A stretch of 6,259 nucleotides of DNA, taken from NCBI GenBank assembly GCA_938008865.1, contig CALLJA010000198.1, positions 1-6,259 on the forward strand, in the 5' to 3' direction. The notes beneath the pieces were generated by a model. It was not told where the DNA came from and ran no database searches. It saw nothing but the letters and a program-made list of their open reading frames with translations. Positions within the stretch are counted from its first letter, which is position 1. Every line of letters starts with the position of its first letter. Below are positions 1 through 4,500 of the stretch, in pieces. This DNA is from an uncultured Anaerolineales bacterium (GTDB lineage: Bacteria; Chloroflexota; Anaerolineae; Anaerolineales; Villigracilaceae). The position numbers and the translations under genes were made by a program.

Positions 1-31
1 AGGCGCAAAGAGTTTTAAACTCTTTGCGCCT
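1..31 (-). terminator. Perfect long palindrome downstream of the PAP2 gene, possible terminator
   Basis: Positions 1-15 are exactly complementary to 17-31, with only T16 in the centre, so an RNA hairpin of about 13 bp with a 4-5 nt loop can form. It lies 25 nt beyond the PAP2 stop codon on the minus strand, where a terminator would be expected. The minus-strand sequence after the hairpin falls outside the window, so a U-run cannot be checked. On the plus strand there is no U-run after it. It could equally be a dispersed palindromic repeat or a bidirectional terminator shared with a gene to the left. Confidence 0.45.
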
Positions 32-44
32 TCGCTTCTTTGCG
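22..44. repeat. Short direct repeat CTTTGCG, possible dispersed intergenic repeat
   Basis: CTTTGCG occurs at 22-28 (inside the right arm of the edge palindrome) and again at 38-44, 16 nt apart, followed by TTGAAA. Phased CTTTGCG-type repeats of this look are, from general memory, a frequent kind of dispersed intergenic sequence in some bacterial genomes. Only two units are visible here, so the call is tentative. Confidence 0.25.
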
Positions 45-56
45 TTGAAATTCGCT

Positions 57-617
57 CTAGATGAACAATCCCAGAATGCTCGACGTGATCGACAACACCC
101 ACGGGGCAAACTGCATCCCGATCAATCCCACAATCACACCCAGGATGGCGCCCGCCACGATATCGGACAGATAATGCACGCCCATCGCGACGCGCGCCAG
201 GGCCACCAGCGGCGCCCAGATCCATAGGGCGACGGCCAGCCAGCCAGGTCCCAGGGCCGTGGCGATGGTGGCGATCAGGAAGGCGCGCGCGGCATGCCCC
301 GATGGGAAGGAGTGCGGGTCCGTGTTGCGGTAGATGCCGCCCCACTCGCCCTCGGGTCGCCGGCGGCGGACGATGAACTTGACGGCCAGCACGAAGACCG
401 CCAGCACGGCGATTCCGGTGAACTCCAACACCGACCAGTCTTTCCAGAAGGGCTGTTTGATGGCGAACCATAACAGGATTAACGCCAGGCCCCAGAACCA
501 CGAGTCGCCCGAGTGGGCAAAGAAGATGGCGATCGAACGCAGCAGCCCGGGTTTTTCGGCCACACGCAGTTGGTCGGACAGGCGGGCGTCGAGTTCGAGG
601 ATGGATTTGAAAGTCAT
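57..617 (-). CDS. PAP2-family (type 2 phosphatidic acid phosphatase) membrane phosphatase
   Basis: This 186-residue integral membrane protein is predicted to hydrolyse a lipid phosphate or pyrophosphate at the membrane surface. Possible substrates are undecaprenyl pyrophosphate (BcrC-like recycling of the cell-wall carrier), phosphatidic acid or phosphatidylglycerol phosphate; the sequence does not decide. The three catalytic signatures are all present. KX6RP spans K80-P88, PSGH is at 105-108 with the acid-base histidine H108, and RX5HX3D uses R142, nucleophile H148 and D152. The usual serine before R142 is alanine, a tolerated variation. Hydrophobic segments at about 39-54, 66-83, 109-122, 125-145, 152-170 and 174-186 give a compact multi-span topology typical of the small PAP2 proteins. 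The ATG start is supported by AGGAG five bases upstream (minus strand). It follows the nucleotidyltransferase gene by 64 nt, but a strong hairpin lies between them, so it may be transcribed separately. Family confidence is high and substrate unknown. Confidence 0.9.
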   Translation of the reverse strand: MTFKSILELDARLSDQLRVAEKPGLLRSIAIFFAHSGDSWFWGLALILLWFAIKQPFWKDWSVLEFTGIAVLAVFVLAVKFIVRRRRPEGEWGGIYRNTDPHSFPSGHAARAFLIATIATALGPGWLAVALWIWAPLVALARVAMGVHYLSDIVAGAILGVIVGLIGMQFAPWVLSITSSILGLFI

Positions 618-632
618 GCGGTCTCCTGAAAA

Positions 633-666
633 TAAAATGTGTCACTCAGTGAAGTGACACATTTTA
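633..666 (-). terminator. Hairpin with U-rich tail between the nucleotidyltransferase and PAP2 genes
   Basis: Arms 633-646 and 653-666 are perfectly complementary over 14 bp around a 6-nt loop (647-652). On the minus strand the hairpin begins 15 nt after the nucleotidyltransferase stop codon, and the descending arm runs into TTTTATTTTC, the layout of a rho-independent terminator. The stem is A/T-rich at its base with GTGTCACT in the middle. The TTTTC end is only 1-5 nt from the PAP2 AGGAG ribosome-binding site, so the same element could act as a partial attenuator, or as a dyad operator if the PAP2 promoter overlaps it. TCACT at 642-646 can also pair with AGTGA at 648-652, so two alternative folds exist. 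Confidence 0.65.
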
Positions 667-681
667 ACACTTTGACCGCTC

Positions 682-1740
682 CTACTTGGCGGCGCTTTTC
701 TTCGGCTTTGCCACGCTTTTTTCCTTGGGCGTGGGTTTGGCCTTGGGCGTCTTGGGCGCAGGCTTCTTCACCGATTTGATGCGGGCGGGCTTGTCCTCGG
801 TTTTCTTCGGTGCAGCGGGCTTCTTCGTGGATTTGGCGGGGGCTTTCTTCGCGGCGGCCTTGGCGGATTCCGCTTTGGGGGTGGCAGGTTTTCTCGCGCG
901 ACGGACCGGCTTGGGCGCGGATTCTGACTCCGCTATGGGGGTGGATTCGGCACGGATGGCGGCTTCCGCTTCGAGGCGGGCTTGCAGGTCCTCGCGCAGC
1001 ATTTCCAACTGGTGCGGCTTGTCCACGTCCATGCAGGGTTCGGCGTGTTCCCAGACGATGGGACGGCCGGTGATGCCGATGCGTTTGGTGATGCGCTCCA
1101 CGGCGTCGGCCAGGGTGAGATTGCCCGTGGCAAGCATGAACAGGGTGCCGAAGCCGATGGTGGCTGCCTGTTTCATGGGACTCTTACGGTTGCCGATCAA
1201 CTGCTCCCACATGTCGAGGTGTTCGGTGGCCATGCTGACGTGCGCGATGTTGATGTCGGCCCCGCAGACCTGCATGTCCTTGAGTTTGGTGTAGGTGCGG
1301 CGCGAGTTGGGGAAGCGCGTCTCCATTACCTCGCGCGGGCAGACACCGTAGTAGATGTCTTCGCGGGTCTGCATGGCGGTCTCGATCAGCCAGTCCACGT
1401 GTTCGCCGCGCAGGGCGGGGATGTCGGACGAGACGATCAGGACGTATTCGGCCTGCGGGTTGAGGTCGAGCATCTTGTTGACGCCCGCCACGATGTTCGC
1501 CAACATGCGCCCCTGGTTCGAGAGGTAATGCAGGGGTTTCTTGCAGGTCAGGCCGCTCTTGGGCGTCAGGCCAACGACGATGACGTTGTCCACATCTCTG
1601 GCTTCGCCGAGCGCGTCCAGCACCCACTGGACCATCGGTTTGCCGGCCACGTCGAGCAGGGCCTTTGAGTCGCCTTTGGCGTAGGTGTAGAGCGGGTCCT
1701 GTGGCTGGGGGATTCCGCCGGCTGTGACGATTGCATCCAT
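682..1740 (-). CDS. MobA-like NTP transferase domain protein with lysine/alanine/proline-rich C-terminal tail
   Basis: A 352-residue protein made of a nucleotidyltransferase-type Rossmann domain (about 1-255) and a disordered basic tail (about 275-352). The core begins DAIVTAGG and has KALLDVAGKPMVQW (residues 26-39), the expected Lys and GKPM elements of sugar-phosphate or molybdopterin nucleotidyltransferases. SSDIPAL (104-110) gives the metal/nucleotide Asp, and MDVDKPHQLEML (237-248) is the usual C-terminal motif. The loop after AGG is unusual. The compact GxGxR(M/L)G signature is replaced by a longer stretch (10-26) rich in Pro, Gln, Asp and Tyr. The substrate cannot be told from sequence. 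The tail has 24 Lys and 4 Arg in residues 277-352, resembling histone H1-like or AlgP-like tails. Translation is placed at the ATG at 1738-1740 rather than 63 nt upstream because GAGGAG sits 8 nt before it. The gene follows the quinate 5-dehydrogenase-like gene by 70 nt and is probably co-transcribed with it. Domain call is confident, function unknown. Confidence 0.8.
   Translation of the reverse strand: MDAIVTAGGIPQPQDPLYTYAKGDSKALLDVAGKPMVQWVLDALGEARDVDNVIVVGLTPKSGLTCKKPLHYLSNQGRMLANIVAGVNKMLDLNPQAEYVLIVSSDIPALRGEHVDWLIETAMQTREDIYYGVCPREVMETRFPNSRRTYTKLKDMQVCGADINIAHVSMATEHLDMWEQLIGNRKSPMKQAATIGFGTLFMLATGNLTLADAVERITKRIGITGRPIVWEHAEPCMDVDKPHQLEMLREDLQARLEAEAAIRAESTPIAESESAPKPVRRARKPATPKAESAKAAAKKAPAKSTKKPAAPKKTEDKPARIKSVKKPAPKTPKAKPTPKEKSVAKPKKSAAK
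869..944. repeat. Duplicated 16-bp unit inside the basic tail coding region
   Basis: TCCGCTTTGGGGGTGG at 869-884 and TCCGCTATGGGGGTGG at 929-944 differ by one base and are exactly 60 bp apart, which is 20 codons and therefore in frame. They encode TPKAES (287-292) and TPIAES (267-272) of the nucleotidyltransferase tail. This suggests that the low-complexity tail grew at least partly by in-frame duplication. Confidence 0.6.
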
Positions 1741-1747
1741 TCGTATG

Positions 1748-1754
1748 TCTCCTC
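1748..1754 (-). promoter_or_regulatory. Ribosome-binding site fixing the nucleotidyltransferase start
   Basis: On the minus strand this reads GAGGAGA, with GAGGAG 8 nt ahead of the ATG at 1738-1740. An in-frame ATG at 1801-1803 would add 21 residues with no family character (starting MEAGRAP) and would translate through the palindrome at 1770-1796, so the downstream ATG is preferred. Confidence 0.7.
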
Positions 1755-1769
1755 GGTCTTTTTGCAGAT

Positions 1770-1796
1770 CAGGCCCGGAGCGCGGAGCCCGGCCTG
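1770..1796. repeat. Imperfect GC-rich palindrome in the intergenic region
   Basis: CAGGCC at 1770-1775 pairs with GGCCTG at 1791-1796. After a C:C mismatch two more G:C pairs continue inward, and CGGAGC is directly repeated inside (1776-1781 and 1782-1787, the second as CGCGGAGC). It fills much of the 70-nt gap between the quinate 5-dehydrogenase-like and nucleotidyltransferase genes and has no U-run, so it looks like a REP-type palindrome or mRNA-stabilising hairpin rather than a terminator. Confidence 0.35.
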
Positions 1797-1810
1797 CCTC
1801 CATCTTCGGG

Positions 1811-2716
1811 TTAGTTCAATTCCTGTAGGGTGGGGTGGAAGTCGAGCTTATCCAGCATTTCGTTGTACTCGTCGCGGGTGAGCTGGCGTCCCTTGCCGGA
1901 GACGGCGATCAGGGCGGCTTCCATCATGTTGGTGCCGAAGGAGCGTCCCTCCAGCACGGGGGTGGTGGTCAGCAGGTATTTCACGCCGCTCTTGCGGAAG
2001 AGTTCCACGTCTTCGGGCGTGGTGGTATTGGTGACGACGATCTTGCCGTGCATGTCATCGGGCATGTAACGTTTGATGTAGTGGCAGTCGCCCGCGATGA
2101 CGGTGGCCCACTGGAACAGGTCGGTATGTTTCGGCTTGCGCTGTTCCTGCTTTTCGCCGGTCGGGTAGACCCACTCGAAGGGCAGCCGCCCGGCCAGCGG
2201 CATGAACAGGGCCGCCATGGTCTTGAGTTGTTTGTCTGAGCGCAACGGGATCGGGATGCCAAGCGAGAACATCAGGTCTCCGAACACGCACTCGTATCCG
2301 CTGTCCAGGAAAGAGCGGGTCATGCCCCAGCGGTCAGCGCCGGTCATGATGAAGGCCTTGCGCCCGAGTTTGTCGATGTAATCCTTGATATGCTGATCCA
2401 AAAACTCCGCGGATTTACGCTCGAGCGTAATCTTCAGGCCGGTGCCATCTACCACGGGTGTCTTTTTGATGAAGCGTACCATGGGTTGGACCGAATAAAG
2501 TGGGTACCATTTGTCGTCCACCATCAGGCCCAGGTCGCCGCCGCCCACGCCGAAGGCGTCCACCAGGCCGTCGAGTTCCTTGTATTTGAGGGCCGCGGCT
2601 TCCATGTCGCCGTCGGTGCCGATGCGTTCGATGCTGACCTTTTCCCCGAGCAGGGTCACTTCCACGGCCTTATTGCGTTTGGACGACCCAATGCTGATAC
2701 TGACTGCTCGTTTCAT
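1811..2716 (-). CDS. Conserved protein of the family annotated 'quinate 5-dehydrogenase'; true activity uncertain
   Basis: A soluble protein of 301 residues with no signal peptide or membrane segment. From memory, proteins starting like this one (MKRAVSISIGSSKRNK, with a GEKVSIERIGTDGD stretch at 24-37) are labelled quinate 5-dehydrogenase in Chloroflexota and some clostridial genomes. I see neither a classical SDR GxxxGxG nor an AroE-type shikimate/quinate dehydrogenase signature, so the label is doubtful. Visible conserved-looking blocks are DAFGVGGGDLGLMV (53-66), TPVVDGTGLKITLER (86-100), MTGADRWGMT (124-133), FGDLMFSLGIPIPL (145-158) and a beta-alpha-beta-like end (226-262) containing TNTTTPEDVELF. 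The ATG at 2714-2716 is chosen because GGAGG lies 8 nt upstream; an upstream in-frame extension adds 13 residues, spans that ribosome-binding site and should not be translated. It has its own promoter after the fumarase terminator and appears to head a two-gene unit with the nucleotidyltransferase. Confidence 0.7.
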   Translation of the reverse strand: MKRAVSISIGSSKRNKAVEVTLLGEKVSIERIGTDGDMEAAALKYKELDGLVDAFGVGGGDLGLMVDDKWYPLYSVQPMVRFIKKTPVVDGTGLKITLERKSAEFLDQHIKDYIDKLGRKAFIMTGADRWGMTRSFLDSGYECVFGDLMFSLGIPIPLRSDKQLKTMAALFMPLAGRLPFEWVYPTGEKQEQRKPKHTDLFQWATVIAGDCHYIKRYMPDDMHGKIVVTNTTTPEDVELFRKSGVKYLLTTTPVLEGRSFGTNMMEAALIAVSGKGRQLTRDEYNEMLDKLDFHPTLQELN

Positions 2717-2724
2717 GGACAAAG

Positions 2725-2729
2725 CCTCC
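2725..2729 (-). promoter_or_regulatory. Ribosome-binding site fixing the quinate 5-dehydrogenase-like start
   Basis: The minus strand reads GGAGG followed by an 8-nt spacer and the ATG at 2714-2716. It rules out the in-frame ATG at 2753-2755, which lies upstream of both the site and the predicted transcription start. Confidence 0.7.
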
Positions 2730-2746
2730 GGGGGAGAGATGCTGTC

Positions 2747-2775
2747 AGTATACACCGAAGTTTTATGCGTGAGAA
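2747..2775 (-). promoter_or_regulatory. Sigma-70-type promoter for the quinate 5-dehydrogenase-like gene
   Basis: On the minus strand TTCTCA (2775-2770, 4 of 6 matches to TTGACA) is separated by 17 bp from TATACT (2752-2747, 5 of 6 matches to TATAAT). Transcription would start near 2740, giving a leader of roughly 24 nt that contains the GGAGG site. It lies directly after the fumarase terminator, which is where a new transcription unit should begin. Confidence 0.5.
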
Positions 2776-2782
2776 TAAGCGA

Positions 2783-2818
2783 AAATAAAAATCCGAAGCC
2801 GCTGCAGCTTCGGATTTT
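2783..2818 (-). terminator. Rho-independent terminator of the fumarase operon
   Basis: Arms 2788-2799 and 2807-2818 pair perfectly over 12 bp around a 7-nt loop (2800-2806). Read on the minus strand it begins 6 nt after the fumarase beta stop codon and runs into TTTTTATTTTC, a clear U-rich tail. On the plus strand the right arm ends in TTTTC only, so it is mainly a minus-strand terminator. Confidence 0.85.
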
Positions 2819-2824
2819 CGGCTT

Positions 2825-3451
2825 TTAGTAGGGTTTTGCCAGCAGGTCGTCGAGCACCTGCCTGGATGCTTCGTCGATGACTGCGTGCTGGCTGCCGCCG
2901 TGCGAGTCCATGGTGACCACCACGGGGAAGTCCTTGACCTCGATGACCCACATGGCCTCAGGCACGCCGAATTCCATCTTGTAGACGCCCAATACCTTTT
3001 GCACCGACTGGGCAATGTACGAGGCCGCGCCGCCGATGGCGTGGAAGTACACGAACGGCCCCTCCTGGCAGCCCTTGAGCGTCTTCGCGCCCATGCCGCC
3101 CTTGCCGATCACGCCCTTGACGTTGAAATGCTTCATCACGTCGGCTTGGTATGGCTCCTCGCGGATCGAGGTGGTCGGCCCCGCCGCCAGAAACTTGTAC
3201 TCCTTCGTGTCCAGCCCGCTGACGACGGGTCCGCAGTGATAGATGATGCTGCCGTCCAGCAGCCGCTTCAGATCCTCGTACACTTGCAGGTCGCCGTCCT
3301 TTGGCTCGCGGGTCTTCTTGATGAAGGTCTCGATCAACCATTTGTGGGCGGCGTCGCGGCCCGTGACCATGATGCCCGAGAGCAGCACAGGTTCGCCGAC
3401 CTTGAGTTCGCGGACGAGGTCATCGCTGATGGGGGTGGTAATCGATCGCAT
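2825..3451 (-). CDS. Class I fumarate hydratase, beta (C-terminal) subunit
   Basis: A 208-residue subunit corresponding to the C-terminal swivel-type domain of iron-sulfur fumarases. It pairs with the alpha subunit encoded just upstream to hydrate fumarate to L-malate in the cytoplasm. Conserved motifs are VTGRDAAHK (29-37), YHCGPVV (71-77), AGPTTSIREEPY (90-101), IGKGGMG (115-121), a glycine-rich HAIGGAASY (137-145), and FGVPEAMWVIEVKDFPV (161-177) followed by DSHGG (182-186). Length is normal for a separate beta subunit. The start is the ATG at 3449-3451, preceded by AGGAG with a 6-nt spacer; an apparent TTG extension would read through the intergenic hairpin and is rejected. It is separated from alpha by 43 nt. 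L-tartrate dehydratase beta (TtdB) is related and not excluded by motifs alone, but nothing in the neighbourhood suggests tartrate use, whereas a methylmalonyl-CoA mutase operon lies next door. Confidence 0.88.
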   Translation of the reverse strand: MRSITTPISDDLVRELKVGEPVLLSGIMVTGRDAAHKWLIETFIKKTREPKDGDLQVYEDLKRLLDGSIIYHCGPVVSGLDTKEYKFLAAGPTTSIREEPYQADVMKHFNVKGVIGKGGMGAKTLKGCQEGPFVYFHAIGGAASYIAQSVQKVLGVYKMEFGVPEAMWVIEVKDFPVVVTMDSHGGSQHAVIDEASRQVLDDLLAKPY

Positions 3452-3457
3452 GGTTTT

Positions 3458-3462
3458 CTCCT
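3458..3462 (-). promoter_or_regulatory. Ribosome-binding site fixing the fumarase beta start
   Basis: The minus strand reads AGGAG, then a 6-nt spacer AAAACC, then the ATG at 3449-3451. It lies directly after the intergenic hairpin, so ribosomes can initiate on beta independently of alpha. Confidence 0.75.
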
Positions 3463-3463
3463 G

Positions 3464-3492
3464 TGCAGGCGTCCCGGCGGGACGCCCCTGCA
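3464..3492. repeat. Very stable GC-rich hairpin between fumarase alpha and beta, REP-like
   Basis: TGCAGG (3464-3469) pairs with CCTGCA (3487-3492), and CGTCCC (3470-3475) pairs with GGGACG (3479-3484), leaving a 2-nt bulge (3485-3486) and a 3-nt loop. No U-run follows on the minus strand, so it should not terminate. It occupies almost the whole 43-nt gap between two subunit genes whose products are needed together. Its style (a GGGGCG / CGCC palindrome) resembles dispersed repetitive extragenic palindromes. It could stabilise the upstream alpha message or tune subunit ratio. Confidence 0.6.
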
Positions 3493-3494
3493 AA

Positions 3495-4373
3495 TTAATC
3501 GTATTCGACCCTATCTTCCCAGACTGTCATCTTGCGGCGGCGGTAGGCCCAGCACATGTACGAGACCGAGACGAAGTACGAGGCGGGCAGGCGGTGCAGG
3601 CCGGTGATCTTCGTGTCGATGACCGTGGTCTGGCCGCCGAAGCCCATCGGGCCAATGCCCATCTGGTTGGCTTCCGAGGTCAGGCGCTCTTCGAGTTCCG
3701 CCAGGTTGGGGTCCGCGTTGCGGGTGCCGAGCTTATCGAACAGCACTTCCTTCGACTTGGTATAGGACAGTCCGCGGTTGCCGCCGATGGCCACGCCCAG
3801 GATGCCGGGCGCGCAGCCCTGTCCCTGTGCCTTTTGGACGGCGTCCAACACCACCTTGCGGACGCCAGCCATATCGCGGCCCGCGCCGAGATGGTTATCG
3901 GGCAGGGAATACTGCCGCCCAACGTTCTCGCATCCACCGCCCTTGAGCATCAACTCGATGACCAGCGGCTTGTCGGGTTCGACCTCTTCGAAATGGATGT
4001 AGGGAAAATCGTCGCCGCCCAGGTTGTCACCGGTGTTATTGTCGTAGATGGCATCCACCGCGTTCGGCCGCATATAGGACCGTTTGGTGGCCTCCGCCAA
4101 AGCGGCGCGGATCTGCTCGCGGATCTTGCGCGTGCTGCAACAGACCTCGGGGTAATACACGTGGAAGATGGGCGTGCCCGTGTCCTGGCAGATGGGCGTG
4201 GAGTTGGCGCGCGAAAGCTCGATGTTCTTGAGGATGGTTTCCAGCGCGCCGCGCGCCGCCGAGCCGGGCGCTTCCTTTTCCACCGCCGCGCGCAGGCGTT
4301 CCTCCACGTCGTTGGGCAGGCTGCTGGACGTGCGGCGGATCAGTTCGAGGATCTCATTCGTTAGATCACGCAT
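3495..4373 (-). CDS. Class I fumarate hydratase, alpha (N-terminal, 4Fe-4S) subunit
   Basis: A 292-residue catalytic subunit of the oxygen-sensitive iron-sulfur fumarase, converting fumarate to L-malate with the separate beta subunit. Likely cluster ligands are C62 in ICQDTGTP, C187 in GQGCAPG and C274 in SYMCWAYRR; their spacing (125 and 87 residues) is close to that of the three ligands in E. coli FumA (C105, C224, C318, from memory). Other family blocks are RPNAVDAIYDNNTGDN (102-117), MLKGGGCEN (142-150), LGVAIGGNRG (192-201) and GPMGFGGQTT (241-250). Position 148 in GGGxEN is Cys where Ser is usual in many homologues. The start is the ATG at 4371-4373 with GGAGG 5 nt before it; a TTG 12 nt upstream overlaps that site and is discarded. 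This is the first gene of the fumarase unit, divergent from the mutase operon across 127 nt. TtdA (tartrate dehydratase) is the main alternative. Confidence 0.9.
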   Translation of the reverse strand: MRDLTNEILELIRRTSSSLPNDVEERLRAAVEKEAPGSAARGALETILKNIELSRANSTPICQDTGTPIFHVYYPEVCCSTRKIREQIRAALAEATKRSYMRPNAVDAIYDNNTGDNLGGDDFPYIHFEEVEPDKPLVIELMLKGGGCENVGRQYSLPDNHLGAGRDMAGVRKVVLDAVQKAQGQGCAPGILGVAIGGNRGLSYTKSKEVLFDKLGTRNADPNLAELEERLTSEANQMGIGPMGFGGQTTVIDTKITGLHRLPASYFVSVSYMCWAYRRRKMTVWEDRVEYD

Positions 4374-4378
4374 ATAGG

Positions 4379-4383
4379 CCTCC
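4379..4383 (-). promoter_or_regulatory. Ribosome-binding site fixing the fumarase alpha start
   Basis: The minus strand reads GGAGG, a 5-nt spacer CCTAT, then the ATG at 4371-4373. A TTG at 4383-4385 is in frame but overlaps this site. Confidence 0.75.
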
Positions 4384-4429
4384 AATCCTTTGGGTAAATT
4401 TCTAGACGTTGTGTGCGCCCGAAAACTTA

Positions 4430-4442
4430 TTACGATTCGTAA
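4430..4442. promoter_or_regulatory. Palindromic operator candidate in the divergent intergenic region
   Basis: TTACGA (4430-4435), a central T, and TCGTAA (4437-4442) form a perfect 13-bp dyad in an A/T-rich stretch between the fumarase and mutase operons. Its centre is about 30 bp upstream of the plus-strand TATAAT, where an activator or a divergent repressor could bind. It is too short to act as a terminator. The regulator is not encoded in the window. Confidence 0.35.
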
Positions 4443-4443
4443 A

Positions 4444-4472
4444 TTCTTTTCCTAAAAGACCTCTAGTATAAT
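4444..4472 (+). promoter_or_regulatory. Promoter of the mutase-meaB operon (consensus -10, weak -35)
   Basis: A perfect TATAAT lies at 4467-4472. The best -35 at a 17-bp spacing is TTCTTT (4444-4449), matching the consensus only in its first two bases, so activation or another sigma preference is possible. Transcription would begin near 4479-4480, leaving about 21 nt of leader. The same AGTATA is read as TATACT on the minus strand, but no suitable minus-strand -35 was found for it. Confidence 0.5.
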
Positions 4473-4491
4473 CCAATCACTTATCCCTCGT

Positions 4492-4496
4492 GGAGG
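4492..4496 (+). promoter_or_regulatory. Ribosome-binding site of the mutase subunit gene
   Basis: GGAGG with a short 4-nt spacer (CTGT) before the ATG at 4501. No competing in-frame start lies upstream. Confidence 0.7.
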
Positions 4497-4500
4497 CTGT

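Noticed and set aside
982..1668. Plus-strand open frames (also 686-1294) opposite the nucleotidyltransferase
   Set aside because: They are shadows of a well-supported gene with low-complexity, His/Val/Asp-rich or Ala/Ser-rich composition and no recognisable domain.
1741..1803. Longer N-terminus for the nucleotidyltransferase from ATG 1801-1803
   Set aside because: The extra 21 residues are encoded by the intergenic palindrome and the ribosome-binding site region, and precede the family's normal N-terminal strand.
2885..3607. Plus-strand open frame opposite fumarase beta
   Set aside because: It crosses the end of beta, the intergenic hairpin and the end of alpha without a motif, so it is a shadow frame.
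3243..4364. Plus-strand open frame of 373 codons opposite the fumarase genes
   Set aside because: It spans both fumarase genes and their gap on the opposite strand and has no family motif. The minus-strand genes have full motifs and ribosome-binding sites. Long antisense frames are expected at this GC bias.
2825..4373. L-tartrate dehydratase (TtdA/TtdB) instead of fumarase
   Set aside because: The families are close and not fully separable by eye, but there is no tartrate transporter or regulator and the neighbouring mutase operon favours fumarase. Kept only as an alternative.
4386..4475. Minus-strand promoter for the fumarase operon
   Set aside because: Candidates such as TATACT (4470-4465), CGTAAT and TAATAA near 4425-4440 lack a credible -35 at 16-18 bp. 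A promoter must exist nearby but I cannot place it.
4374..4500. Cobalamin riboswitch upstream of the mutase gene
   Set aside because: The whole divergent gap is 127 nt and the predicted leader only about 21 nt, too short for the roughly 200-nt B12 element. No conserved B12-box-like sequence was seen.
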